NCBI GenBank assembly: GCA_015061685.1
Contig: SUWD01000007.1
Span: 1 to 64,000, forward strand
Reading direction: 5' to 3'
Length of the DNA stretch: 64,000 nt
Origin: Lentisphaerota bacterium
Lineage (GTDB): Bacteria; Verrucomicrobiota; Lentisphaeria; Victivallales; Victivallaceae
In this document: in pieces, positions 9,272 through 18,344 of the stretch
Position numbering within the stretch: position 1 is the stretch's first letter
Layout of the letters: each line of letters opens with the position of its first letter
Notes under the pieces: generated by a model
What the model was told of the DNA's origin: nothing
Database searches by the model: none
The model's input: only the letters and a program-made list of their open reading frames with translations
Made by a program: the position numbers and the translations under genes

Positions 9272-9989
9272 TAATCTCTTTGAGAATTTTATCTGCTTCG
9301 GCGTTTTTCGCAACAATATCCTTTTCCCAAGCATCTGCATTTTTAAGAATATCAACCGCCCAGGAACGGAGATCCTTGATACTTTTTACATATTTTCCGA
9401 CTTTGCTTTTGAATCTGGTTGTCGGTTTATTCGGAAAAAATGCTTCACGCAACGCTTTCAGCAAAGCAAGAGATTTTTTGAGAACACCCTGCTCGGCAAG
9501 TTTGGCATAATCCGGGATCGGAAAAACCTTGCTTGCCGGAAGATTGTATATTTCCTCATCTGACAAATCATCCTCAAGGTGGCTTTGTACTGCCTGCTTG
9601 TACTGGTCTTTTCTTGCACCGCCGATCTTTTCGCCGTAGTCCTCGATCTTTTCCGGAGCGGATTTTTCAGCGGAGGGAACAGAGGGAACGGAGGGAACGG
9701 AAGTTTCCTTTTTGCCCTTGCCCCGCATCTTGTCGGAGAGGGTCGGTTTATCAACTTGCTCACCTACTTGCTCAACCGAAGCGGCGGTGGCGGACGGCGT
9801 TTGTACGGATGGTGACGGATTGGTACGGATGTTTACGGAAGAGGATCCCTCTGCCTGGGGAACTGATAAGTTTTCTTTAGAAGTTGCCGTATCGGTATCA
9901 GTGGTCTGTGCATTTTCTGCACTTACCACCTCGGAAACGGCATTGGCGATACTCTTTTTGCCGATCAATACCTCTCCAGTGTATGGCAA
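9192..9989 (-). pseudogene. Fragment of phage/ICE-type large polyvalent protein
   Basis: The frame is open from a TTG near 9989, with no convincing ribosome site, to 9192; the last 28 residues are translated repeat DNA. The native part has a low-complexity S/T/E/V-rich linker, then EKIGGARKDQYKQAV at about residue 120, followed by LPASKVFPIPDYAKL and a helical segment. The GGARKD block followed by a PxPDY segment is what I know from very large multi-domain proteins of prophages and integrative elements (LPD-type helicase/methylase proteins). Both ends are missing, so this is a relic of a former mobile element. Confidence 0.55.
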
Positions 9990-10069
9990 AATTCCAAAAA
10001 TCTAAAAAAAAAAACAAAATGCCGAATTAAAAATTTTTAATTTTTTTCATGTTTTTTACATTTATATAC

Positions 10070-10098
10070 TTGAAAAATCGACATCCCGGTAATAAATT
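10070..10098 (+). promoter_or_regulatory. Probable sigma70-type promoter for 10151
   Basis: TTGAAA at 10070-10075 and TAAATT at 10093-10098 are separated by 17 bases, about 50 bases before the start at 10151. The rest of the 9990-10150 gap is AT-rich and contains an A/T palindrome near 10025-10042 but no gene. Confidence 0.45.
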
Positions 10099-10150
10099 AA
10101 AATAAAGAACAACCATTAATCTTTTTTTTCAAACAACAAAAAGGTGCAGT

Positions 10151-10711
10151 ATGAAATCGTTTATAAATATCACCAGACTGGATTATATCAAGAAAAAAGA
10201 TATCATCTTGTGCAATGAATTAAAAATGCTGCAGCATCTTTACGGAATTTACAACTCCAAAGCGGTGGAATTTATCATCAAAAATAATCTGCTCCGTCAT
10301 GAAGCAGAGAAAGAAAAACTTTCATTCGTCGCTGTAAGAATCGTTTTCAAAGATATATGGGAATGGCACATCCCGGAGGAATTACAGAAAATTATAGCCG
10401 AAACCGGAAAAAAGCTGCTCTCCGGCAAATCCGGACCGATGGATTGCCTGTGGATATTGAAAAGTACTTCAGATAAAAAAATCCCGGTATTTTTCTGCGA
10501 TATAATTTTCTTCCTGCCGGATTCCACAGACAAAAATTTACCCGATGTCGATGATAAAATATCCAGCAAAGAAAATTGCATTGCCGATTCACGAATCCTT
10601 TTCTCAAGAAAAAATCAGGAAAATTATACCAAAGACTTGGAAAAGCTTTTTCACCCCAGCCAAAACAGTACCGTTCTGCAATGTGAATTCGCTCACGATA
10701 TGATCGTTTAA
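10151..10711 (+). CDS. Unrecognised cytoplasmic protein
   Basis: 186 residues starting at ATG 10151, with AAGGTG six bases upstream and a plausible promoter at 10070-10098. No signal peptide or membrane segment. The N-terminal 65 residues look helical (NELKMLQHLYGIYNSKAVEFIIKNNLL); the rest mixes short beta segments and charged loops. No family recognised. It stands alone between the relic of a large mobile-element protein and a group II intron remnant, so it may belong to an accessory element, though its composition resembles the chromosomal genes more than that of 7176-8784. Confidence 0.55.
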   Translation: MKSFINITRLDYIKKKDIILCNELKMLQHLYGIYNSKAVEFIIKNNLLRHEAEKEKLSFVAVRIVFKDIWEWHIPEELQKIIAETGKKLLSGKSGPMDCLWILKSTSDKKIPVFFCDIIFFLPDSTDKNLPDVDDKISSKENCIADSRILFSRKNQENYTKDLEKLFHPSQNSTVLQCEFAHDMIV

Positions 10712-10729
10712 TTTCATCTCCACCAACAC

Positions 10730-11080
10730 AATCGAGTAGGAGGCTGCCCATTATTTGAGCAGCCGTCCTCTCACACCACCGTACGTGCCGTCCGGCATAC
10801 GGCGGTTCAGTAACTTGTGTACAGTTCATTATAACGGATGAAGATATCGTCATATCCCATCTGAATAATGCATTTGTCAGTCAGGGTTCTCTTCAATATC
10901 CAGCTCTTGGATATATGCCAATACCCCTTGCGGGTGTTTGCCAGACTGCGTCCCTGGTTTCTGAAAATTCCTTCTCGAATTTCCACCTCACGATGGACAC
11001 CCTTTACTTTCACTGACAGTTCCTGCTGACAAGTCTGTACTGGACTTTCACCGGCAAGTCAATGCACGTGCCGTGCATAC
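10730..11080 (-). mobile_element. Internally deleted group II intron, copy 1
   Basis: Read on the minus strand the order is 5' end GTATGCACGGCACGTGC, domain I landmarks (GGTGAAAGTCC, GGTGTCCATCGTGAGGTGG), then the last part of the intron-encoded reverse transcriptase/maturase (10807 to about 10965), a domain V hairpin (CCGCCGTATGCCG with CGGCACGTACGG) and a domain VI stem (GGCTGC/GCAGCC), ending near CTCGATT. Most of domain I to IV and of the protein is gone. It sits immediately downstream of the transcription terminator of the 11142-12311 gene, the known target preference of bacterial class C introns. Ends are estimated by comparison with the copy at 44646-44901. Confidence 0.8.
10807..11013 (-). 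pseudogene. C-terminal remnant of group II intron maturase
   Basis: The recognisable part is RSLANTRKGYWHISKSWILK followed by RTLTDKCIIQMGYDDIF, the standard last 40-50 residues of group II intron-encoded reverse transcriptase/maturases (TRKGYW...TLTN/D pattern). The upstream dozen residues translate intron domain I. The catalytic RT (YADD) region and X domain are absent, so the protein is not functional. Confidence 0.8.
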
Positions 11081-11081
11081 G

Positions 11082-11128
11082 AAAAGATATTATGAGATAC
11101 TCCTACAGGTCTCTCATAATATCTTTTT
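11082..11128 (-). terminator. Terminator hairpin after 11142-12311
   Basis: A perfect 16-base stem (11082-11097 against 11112-11127) with A/T-rich flanks on both sides, located 14 bases past the stop of the minus-strand gene. The intron remnant starts right after it. Confidence 0.75.
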
Positions 11129-11141
11129 TCACACAACACAA

Positions 11142-12311
11142 TCAGACTGAAAGATACTCTTTCCCATCTCCAAATATTTTCAAAAGCACAATCAAAGCAT
11201 AGCACCCGGAACGGGCACTCGCACGCCCGATCAGAACTTCATCAAAACCGCCATGAAGCAGCGGATATGACGGATCATCTATCTGGCGGCTGAAAAGGTG
11301 TTCAAGAAGTTTGCTCAATGATCCGGACGGTAATTTAAAATCCAAAGGCAATGATTGCGTTTCATATACCGCATTCAAAATCACCGGATCTGCAGCACAG
11401 CTCACTTCAACTCCGCCATCATCACCCTGCCGGGCAAATACCGCATTGAAAAATTTCTCAATACTGTGCAAATATGCCTTGTTGCCAGTCAACTTGTACG
11501 CTCCGGCAAGTCCAAGCGTACCCAAATCATCATTCCCACGATGCAATCCCTGTTGAGGATCATTCTCCGGAACTTTATTTGTCGCCCCGTCCACACTGCG
11601 GAAAAATCCGTCTGACTGCTGAATTTCCGAAATAAATTTATCCGCAATATTACGGTAAAATCCGCCAATATATTCCTCATTGCCGGTCTCTTTGAAAAGC
11701 TGATAAAAGAAATTCAAACTCCCGCCGTGAAAACAACCATGCAAATGATTGAATATCCGCAGTTTTGTCCCGGCAAATGCCGGTTCAAACTGCTTGCCCC
11801 AATAGGGCCATCCGGAAGAATCCATCCCGTTTTTACGAAACCATTCATACCACAGCAACGCTCTGGTCAGATATTCCCGGTCACCGGTTTCACGGTATAA
11901 TTCAATCATCGCCCACGCTGCCGAAATGTTATCCCGCACATAAAACCACGGAGTCTGCGGTGACATCTCACGGAATGCTCCATAACAATCCGGAAGAAAA
12001 GGCGAGAATATCTGTAAACTTTTCAAATAACGTGCCATTCGCAACGCTGAATCGCGATATTTCTCGTCACCAAAAACTTTATGTGCTGAAAAAAGTCCCA
12101 TTATGGCAAATGCCAAATTCCAGTTGCACGCATAATAATTTTCATTATTTTTTCCGACATCACAAAAGTAGCTGCCGGATTCTGCGGCATAATGATCTTC
12201 CGGCTTCTGGGTCGCCAGAAGCCAATCTGCCACTTTGCGGGCAACACAAAGAGCCTTTTCCTGCAAGCCGGAGAGATCCTCTCCGGCAACGATCATCCGA
12301 TTATTATTCAT
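11142..12311 (-). CDS. Six-hairpin-glycosidase-like (alpha/alpha toroid) protein
   Basis: 389 residues starting at ATG 12311; an in-frame TTG one codon earlier is less likely. No signal peptide, so cytoplasmic. Repeated helix pairs with W/G/Y motifs (ADWLLATQ, YYACNWNLAFAIMGL, WFYVRDNISAAWAMIELYRE, NDDLGTLGLAGAYKLTG) are typical of the six-hairpin fold of GH88/GH105 unsaturated glucuronidases, epimerases and related enzymes. It begins seven bases after the stop of the large LamG/GH-like gene and is the last gene of that operon, which fits intracellular processing of a released oligosaccharide. The precise activity cannot be read from the sequence. Confidence 0.7.
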   Translation of the reverse strand: MNNNRMIVAGEDLSGLQEKALCVARKVADWLLATQKPEDHYAAESGSYFCDVGKNNENYYACNWNLAFAIMGLFSAHKVFGDEKYRDSALRMARYLKSLQIFSPFLPDCYGAFREMSPQTPWFYVRDNISAAWAMIELYRETGDREYLTRALLWYEWFRKNGMDSSGWPYWGKQFEPAFAGTKLRIFNHLHGCFHGGSLNFFYQLFKETGNEEYIGGFYRNIADKFISEIQQSDGFFRSVDGATNKVPENDPQQGLHRGNDDLGTLGLAGAYKLTGNKAYLHSIEKFFNAVFARQGDDGGVEVSCAADPVILNAVYETQSLPLDFKLPSGSLSKLLEHLFSRQIDDPSYPLLHGGFDEVLIGRASARSGCYALIVLLKIFGDGKEYLSV

Positions 12312-12318
12312 CAAACGC

Positions 12319-15300
12319 TCACTTCGTTACAAAAATCCGGTAATCCCGGGCAGGAACAGTATAACGGATACTATTATTTTCCACCGGCACATCACTGCCG
12401 GATTCAGCATCTTTCAATGCAGATACCGTAACTCCCAATGCCTTGAATTTTTCCGGATCAAAGGAAATTTCCGAAACCGGTTCTTTGGTATCATTCATCA
12501 CAATTATCATTACTCTGCCATCCAATACAAAGGTGGAAACCATCAGCAATCTCTCTTTATAACCAAAAGGAGAAGCCGGATCTGCATAGAATACAAATTT
12601 TTCGTTGCCGTCAAATTTGAATTCGTCAAAAATCTCCCAAACCTTGTCATAGCTTATACCCATTACCGGCCAGACCAAAACATCATTCACCAGCATATAC
12701 CCGGTAAAGTGCCGCAGTTTGTCCTGATACAAATGCAAATGTTTATGTGTCCAATCCTTGAAATAACGATTCGGGATCGGACTGTGATAACGGATCGCCC
12801 GCTGGAATTGCGGAATAAAGTAATTCGGCACACCGTAATTGACGGAACGGAAACATGCCCGGATCATATCGGGATCAAAGACATTTTTGTAATCCTCGTC
12901 CACTCCGACCGTTTTGCAATACAATTCACCGTCGATCCACAAATCAGCAAAACTGATCGTCGGAGTAACCGCCTTGCTCGACATGTGACGCATGATCAAT
13001 GCATCCGGGAATTGAGACTTCTGCAAAATGTAGATCCGCTTCGTCAAATCTCTGGTCGCCCGTAAATTGTAGGTCGGCCAGACATTGCCGTCACTGCCTT
13101 TGAAGCCGCAGCCGTGGACACTGTTGGAGCAAAGCTGTGCATCCTGATTGTCAAAATAAAGGTCTTTGTGACCATACTTTTTCATAAAATTATCAAGATA
13201 GTACAAATACCAATCCCGCTGGGTTTCCGGCACCGGACAATTCCAGGCAAAAATTGAACGCGGCTGATTGATCGCCCCATAGAAACCGGCATCCGGCTGG
13301 GTTTTGCTCCAGGTCAAACACCAATAGGGCCATTCGGGATAGTAGGGATTATTGGTAAATCCGGCAAGATAAAGCAATTCTCTGCCGTAAATTTTACGGA
13401 TACGGGCCAGATCTTTTTCATAATCAGGACGCAGGTGAGCAGGATTCAAACTGGAATGACGATTCGTCGCCTCCCAGAATGGATGAAAACCATCGCCTTT
13501 TTTACTTCCTGCCCGCAAATGACGCCATTTTTTCGCCAGAGGACGCACCGGAGTAGCCTGAATTCCGAAACTGAAAGTCAGAGGGCGGTCAACAGTAATG
13601 TTTTTGTCAATAAAATTAAGCCGGAGCAAATTCTCATTTTTGCCGGGAATCAGCTGCAAGCTCTGTTGAGGTTTGTTATTGTACCAATCCGGCATGGTTT
13701 CACATACCCACTCAAAACCGCAATTATCATTGCCGACAAACATCACCCGGGGAACCCGGTACAAGTCCATATTATACGCCTGAAACAAACCGTATGATCC
13801 GGGTTTGTAATCCAGATAATACTTCGTCATTGAGTTGAAAAGTGTGGAAGTCTCCTTGCGGAAAGGGAAATCCAGAATCAAACTTTTGACTTTGACATTT
13901 TTGGCAGTCGGAGTAAAAGTGATATCAAACCAGAGGAAACCGTCAAATTCAGCATGAACTTCACTTTTAATATCAAAACCGGGGGCTGATGCTGAAGCGG
14001 AAATATCCACCGCTGACGGAGTTGCTTTTTTACCGGTGATCACCGCATTGCCGCCGACAGCTTTGCCGTCAAGCAAAAGACGAACCGGAGAAGTGAACAA
14101 CTCCTCTTTGCCGCTGATGATATTTTCCGGCATGATTGAATTGCCGAAACGGTAGTCACGATTCCAACAGGATATCGTATTGCTTTTCGCATTCCACTGC
14201 ATCGGAGTCCAAGGCACAGGAACTATGTCCTGCTTGCCGATATTATTATTCTCCCACACTTCCGGACGTTGAGCCCGCCGGAAATCCATCTCTGCACTGC
14301 CGGCGACATTACCGTTTTTACGGTACAATGACACTTTGATTTTATAGTTGCCGAAAGGAATGATTTTCTCATCTATCGGCAGGATATAGAGCGGTTTCTC
14401 AGACACAAAACGTTTGCTGAAAACGACTTTTCCATTTTCAGCACCAGTAAACTCAACCAAAGCTTCAAACGGAGTACCGTCTCCCTGGGAACGGTTGACA
14501 TTGAATTGAACATTGATGATCTGTTTCTTGATATCCACCAAAGTAACCAGACGTTCCGGAGCAACCGGAGTGGTATCATCTCCACCGACAAAACCCCGAC
14601 CGTAAGAACTGTAACGCTCCCGGACATCTTTCGGATTGAGCATCATGCTGTAAATCATGACTTCATCTATCAGAGAAGTTCCCGGATGACCGCTCCACTT
14701 GTGAGGAAGAAGGCCGCCGACGCCGATCTGGGTGAATTCACCGGGCATGTGGGGAATATTTTTCTCTCTGGCAAGAATACCGTCAATATAAAGTGCCGCC
14801 TTGTTATCTCCCCAGGTGGCAACGATAAAATGCCACTCACCGCGTTTCCATTTGCTCACATCGGCACTCAATTCGCTCCAGATATTGCGATTGTTTTCCT
14901 TGCGGCGGGGACCGATGAGGAAACGGAGGATCGGGCCGTAGGAATTCGGAACCTTATAAATGATCATATCAGCATCCCGCCCCTGGGCCCGGAAAAAGAC
15001 GTGGTAACTTTTATCCGTAACATCCCAATCAAGTGCCTGCACCCAGAATGCAACTGCACCGCTCTTATTGGAGATGATATTTTTTGCCGGATAAATAATG
15101 TTGAAAGGCTGACTCTTGTCTTCAGATGCACCGATCAACGCAGCATTGCCGACCACTCCCGGACGCAAATATGCCGCCAGTGTTTCCCAAAGCATCTCCT
15201 GTCCATGCTTACCGGGAGTGGAACCGCCGGGGCCGCCGAGGGCGTGAAAATCCTGATTGAATTCACAATGGAAACTTGCCGCGGGGGCAGCCCACAGGGA

Positions 15301-15351
15301 AACTGCCGAACCGATCACAGCGGCAGCAGCCATAAAAAATTTTGTTTTCAT
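12319..15351 (-). CDS. Secreted LamG plus glycoside-hydrolase-like protein
   Basis: 1010 residues. ATG 15351 has GGAAAGG upstream and begins a signal peptide (MKTKFFMAAAAVIGSAVSLWA). Residues about 25-245 form a LamG/concanavalin-like domain ending in LIDEVMIYSMMLNPKDV. A beta region follows, then a TIM-barrel-like catalytic part with YYPEWPYWCLTW, DNQDAQLCSNSVHGCG and SFADLWIDGELY, resembling GH-like proteins of the DUF6067/GH123 type. The clustered D, E and H residues are candidates for catalysis but not assigned. It is a paralogue of the 22639-25608 protein and its LamG part resembles the stand-alone protein encoded just upstream (15414-16145). Confidence 0.75.
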   Translation of the reverse strand: MKTKFFMAAAAVIGSAVSLWAAPAASFHCEFNQDFHALGGPGGSTPGKHGQEMLWETLAAYLRPGVVGNAALIGASEDKSQPFNIIYPAKNIISNKSGAVAFWVQALDWDVTDKSYHVFFRAQGRDADMIIYKVPNSYGPILRFLIGPRRKENNRNIWSELSADVSKWKRGEWHFIVATWGDNKAALYIDGILAREKNIPHMPGEFTQIGVGGLLPHKWSGHPGTSLIDEVMIYSMMLNPKDVRERYSSYGRGFVGGDDTTPVAPERLVTLVDIKKQIINVQFNVNRSQGDGTPFEALVEFTGAENGKVVFSKRFVSEKPLYILPIDEKIIPFGNYKIKVSLYRKNGNVAGSAEMDFRRAQRPEVWENNNIGKQDIVPVPWTPMQWNAKSNTISCWNRDYRFGNSIMPENIISGKEELFTSPVRLLLDGKAVGGNAVITGKKATPSAVDISASASAPGFDIKSEVHAEFDGFLWFDITFTPTAKNVKVKSLILDFPFRKETSTLFNSMTKYYLDYKPGSYGLFQAYNMDLYRVPRVMFVGNDNCGFEWVCETMPDWYNNKPQQSLQLIPGKNENLLRLNFIDKNITVDRPLTFSFGIQATPVRPLAKKWRHLRAGSKKGDGFHPFWEATNRHSSLNPAHLRPDYEKDLARIRKIYGRELLYLAGFTNNPYYPEWPYWCLTWSKTQPDAGFYGAINQPRSIFAWNCPVPETQRDWYLYYLDNFMKKYGHKDLYFDNQDAQLCSNSVHGCGFKGSDGNVWPTYNLRATRDLTKRIYILQKSQFPDALIMRHMSSKAVTPTISFADLWIDGELYCKTVGVDEDYKNVFDPDMIRACFRSVNYGVPNYFIPQFQRAIRYHSPIPNRYFKDWTHKHLHLYQDKLRHFTGYMLVNDVLVWPVMGISYDKVWEIFDEFKFDGNEKFVFYADPASPFGYKERLLMVSTFVLDGRVMIIVMNDTKEPVSEISFDPEKFKALGVTVSALKDAESGSDVPVENNSIRYTVPARDYRIFVTK

Positions 15352-15413
15352 GTTTTTTCCTTTCCAATTATAAGTACACAAGTCTGTCATAGAGTAAAAT
15401 TTCATACGGTAAA

Positions 15414-16145
15414 TTATTTGCCGGCAACAGCGGCGGCATAGGCTGCGGAAATCTCTTCTGCGGTCAACGCCCGGTCATAAATTTTAAGCTCATCAATTGC
15501 TGAATTCCCCGGTTTTCCCTGCCATTTTGTCGGATATAATCCACCGGCACCGAAACGGATAAATTCTCCGGGCATATATGGAATCTCTTTTTCTCTGGCA
15601 AGTTTACCGTCCAGATAAAGAGCCCCTTTTCCATTATCCCAGACCGCTGTAACAAAATGCCACTCATTGCGTTTCCAGCGTGTAACATTGCCCCGCATTT
15701 CCACCCAGACCTTTTTGCCGTCAACGGAACGCAAAGGACCAATAAGAAAACTGAACATCGGATGCGGAACTTTGTACAGAATCAACTCGGCATCACCGCC
15801 TCTTGCCCGGAAAAAGACATGATAATACGGGTCTGCCATATCCCAGTTTATGGCTTTGCACCAGAAAGATACAGTACCGCATTGGGAATTGAGAACACCG
15901 GAAGCAGGATAAAGTATATTGAATGCCTGACTTTTGTCTTCCGAAGCTCCGATCAAAGCTGCCTTACCGGAAATCCCGTCAATCAAAGCCGGAAGTTCTT
16001 TCTGTGCATGACTCCCTTTTATCACCCTGTTTTCCTTACCGTTGCCCTGATAATTTTCATCAAAAGAGGCGTAAAAAACCGGAGTTTCTGCAGCACAAAG
16101 CAAGACGGCACTGAATACCGCAAATAAAACAGCAAACTTTTTCAT
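15414..16145 (-). CDS. Secreted stand-alone LamG domain protein
   Basis: 243 residues from ATG 16145 (two GTG codons precede it; GGAG lies 8 bases upstream). Signal peptide MKKFAVLFAVFSAVLLCAA. The mature protein is a single LamG/ConA-like lectin domain with GTVSFWCKAINWD, WKRNEWHFVTAVWD and SAIDELKIYDRALTAEEI. It closely parallels the N-terminal domain of the next gene (for example the shared GASEDKSQ and YHVFFRA), so the two arose by tandem duplication. Probable role: carbohydrate binding at the cell surface. It lies between the prepilin-type gene and the large enzyme gene. Confidence 0.8.
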   Translation of the reverse strand: MKKFAVLFAVFSAVLLCAAETPVFYASFDENYQGNGKENRVIKGSHAQKELPALIDGISGKAALIGASEDKSQAFNILYPASGVLNSQCGTVSFWCKAINWDMADPYYHVFFRARGGDAELILYKVPHPMFSFLIGPLRSVDGKKVWVEMRGNVTRWKRNEWHFVTAVWDNGKGALYLDGKLAREKEIPYMPGEFIRFGAGGLYPTKWQGKPGNSAIDELKIYDRALTAEEISAAYAAAVAGK

Positions 16146-16166
16146 CACCACAACTCCTGATCTGAT

Positions 16167-16943
16167 TTATTTTTTGCGGGAATAGTAGTAGTAGTAACGG
16201 GTCGAAGAGTTGTCAACCACACTTTTACAGGTCTTTTTCAACTCATCTTCCGAAAAAGACTGCACATGGCCATCAACCATACCGGCATTAAGAAGTTTAT
16301 TATGCCGGGTACCGAGCGGAAAAGAAAAATGGGGATCATAAAGTGCCGCTCTCTGGCTATAATTGGATGTTCCTTCCGAAGCATCCCCTATCGCAATAGT
16401 CGCACTCGGCATCGTCACCATATTGGTTTTCACCCAGACATTCTGATTACCCAACCCCAAACTGTATTTATCATTGTCTTCAGGTTCCCCCCAGTTGTAA
16501 CCGTAACCGCCATCCCAGGCAAAATACTGATTGGCGATCATCGGGGAATTAAGCACCAGACTGGGACAATGAAACACCCCGCTGGAAATAGTTTTATCCA
16601 TCTTGAAATTGGAAGCAACAGTTGTAACGCCGACATATTTTGCAATCATATATTTCCAAGTTGCAAAACCGTATGATGCATAAGGTTGAGATGACCAAGT
16701 GGTAGAAAGAACAGGAAAATAATCATCGTTATCTCCGGCATACATTGAAAGAGCTCCTGAAATCTGTTTGCAGTTGGAAATACAACTGGCCGCCCTGCCC
16801 CGCTCTCTGGCACTATTGAGAGCCGGAAGCAATATCGCCGCCAAAATGGCGATGATCGCAATGACTACAAGCAGCTCAATGAGGGTAAAAGCTTTGGCTT
16901 TTACCCCTGCCGGCAGGGGTAAACTTTTGGTAACATTCTTCAT
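16167..16943 (-). CDS. Prepilin-type protein with H-X9-DG tail (copy A)
   Basis: 258 residues. Of two in-frame ATGs (16949, 16943) the second is chosen: it is seven bases from GGAG and puts the internal palindrome at the same offset as in the four sister genes. An 18-residue leader precedes the class III-type motif FTLIELL and a hydrophobic helix ending [11 protein letters not shown]. The residue before F is Ala, not the usual Gly. The mature part is a pseudopilin-like globular domain ending in [12 protein letters not shown]. Such proteins are abundant in Lentisphaerota/Planctomycetota and are thought to be exported by type II or type IV pilus-like machinery. Operon context: after the GntR-type regulator, before the LamG genes. 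Confidence 0.85.
   Translation of the reverse strand: MKNVTKSLPLPAGVKAKAFTLIELLVVIAIIAILAAILLPALNSARERGRAASCISNCKQISGALSMYAGDNDDYFPVLSTTWSSQPYASYGFATWKYMIAKYVGVTTVASNFKMDKTISSGVFHCPSLVLNSPMIANQYFAWDGGYGYNWGEPEDNDKYSLGLGNQNVWVKTNMVTMPSATIAIGDASEGTSNYSQRAALYDPHFSFPLGTRHNKLLNAGMVDGHVQSFSEDELKKTCKSVVDNSSTRYYYYYSRKK
16883..16923 (-). promoter_or_regulatory. Double hairpin in prepilin leader, copy A
   Basis: Minus strand, codons 7-20 of the gene. The first element is a perfect 24-base palindrome (16900-16923, centre CTGCCGGCAG). It shares its 3' half with a second hairpin (arms GGGTAAAAGC/GCTTTTACCC, loop CAAA, 16883-16906), so only one can form fully at a time. The same arrangement exists in four other prepilin genes with different bases. 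Confidence 0.75.
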
Positions 16944-16979
16944 TTTCATTCTCCTTGGGTTATTGATTGAACAAAAAAA

Positions 16980-18341
16980 TCAAAGTTGTATTTCCTGATT
17001 GTACTTGTCAGCATTCTCATAATAATAACGGATCTTTTTATCCAGCATTTCCACGGCATCACATCCCTGACGCCTGCCGGTCATATTGTAGAGCAACTCC
17101 CAACTCAAAATAAAATCCATCAGCCGCAGCTCCACCGGATCATCACTCCGTCTGAAATCAACCGCTTTGCGGGAAAAATAACCGTAAAGCGGAGAATCCG
17201 GAGACAATACACTGCAGTGCAAGGATTGAAAAACACCGGAATTCTGTGCCATTTGCTGCATCTCAACTGCCCGCAGTTTTTTGATCAGACGCAGCTCCTC
17301 CTCCACAAAACAAGTGTTTCTATTCAGGACAGCAACCACCGGAACAATCATGGCTCTTTTTCCGTGAGGATAGGAAATTTCCACAAGTCCATGATTTGTC
17401 AACTGAGGCAGCTCTCCGCCCCTCTGACGTCCGAGCAAAGTTATAGTCCCCTTTTGCAGCAGCTCCAAAGTCTGTTCCTGATCAGAAAATCTGCCGTGCG
17501 GCCACAGTAAACGACCATCCCGATACAAACTGGCGGCTCTCTCAAAAAATTGCCGCAAATGAGCTTTTTCATCATTGTCCAGAGGACGTCGATTCCGGTT
17601 GAGAACATCTATGCCGTTATTTTGAAATAATTCCGTACTGTGCCGCATAAGCAATGTACCATTTTCCGGCGTGATCGTTCTTTCGATATAGTCAAGAACA
17701 TTTTCCTCCGGGAGCGGCAAAGGAGTGCCGGAAATACCTAAAAGGTAACTTGATACAAAACCGACAGGAAATATTCCATCAGCAAAATCACCGGATTTCA
17801 ACAACAGACCGTCATCCAGATCAGAATAAAAATCCAATGCTTCACAATGAGTCAGACGATCCATCTCCCCTGCAGAATGAGCAATAAAACGCAAACCGCC
17901 GATCACGATGTCGTATCTGGTGTTTTTTTCAGAAGATTTGTAGTGATCAAATCGGACATTCAATTCAATATCCGGATTTTCCCGGGCAAATTCGTCAAAA
18001 AATCCGTTCCAGAATTTCAACTGCCAATCCTGATAATCCTCCAGCAGAACTGTCAACGTTTTCGCCCCGGCATAACGCCCGAATACCCGCTCGCCGGAAT
18101 ATTTCTGAACCATCTTTGCCGGTTCCGGTGAATACAAAGAATATATCCCGTCTCCCTTTTTCACCTTGACCAGTTTTTCCTGTTTCAACAGCTCCAATGT
18201 CTGCGAAACAACATTGACACTGACCGAATACCGGGCTGACAACTCTTTCTGGCTGGGCAATTTTTCCCCTTTCGGCCATAAACCGCTGTTGAATTCCTCA
18301 AAAATAAGGTCAAAGAGCTGCTGATGTTTGTGCTTGATCAT
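16980..18341 (-). CDS. GntR-type regulator fused to solute-binding-like domain
   Basis: 453 residues. Residues 1-66 are a GntR winged helix (KLPSQKELSARYSVSVNVVSQTL, then KKGDGIYS). Instead of a FadR/UTRA domain, the remaining 370 residues resemble an extracellular sugar-binding protein (family 1 SBP): VLLEDYQDWQLKFWNGFFDEFARENPDIEL, then YDIVIGGL and a long helical part. It has no signal peptide, so it is a cytoplasmic one-component sugar sensor. It lies inside the 11142-20530 operon, three bases after the esterase stop, and may bind the 20531-20571 palindrome. The fusion type is uncommon but the fold call from sequence is moderate. Confidence 0.75.
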   Translation of the reverse strand: MIKHKHQQLFDLIFEEFNSGLWPKGEKLPSQKELSARYSVSVNVVSQTLELLKQEKLVKVKKGDGIYSLYSPEPAKMVQKYSGERVFGRYAGAKTLTVLLEDYQDWQLKFWNGFFDEFARENPDIELNVRFDHYKSSEKNTRYDIVIGGLRFIAHSAGEMDRLTHCEALDFYSDLDDGLLLKSGDFADGIFPVGFVSSYLLGISGTPLPLPEENVLDYIERTITPENGTLLMRHSTELFQNNGIDVLNRNRRPLDNDEKAHLRQFFERAASLYRDGRLLWPHGRFSDQEQTLELLQKGTITLLGRQRGGELPQLTNHGLVEISYPHGKRAMIVPVVAVLNRNTCFVEEELRLIKKLRAVEMQQMAQNSGVFQSLHCSVLSPDSPLYGYFSRKAVDFRRSDDPVELRLMDFILSWELLYNMTGRRQGCDAVEMLDKKIRYYYENADKYNQEIQL

Positions 18342-18344
18342 AAA

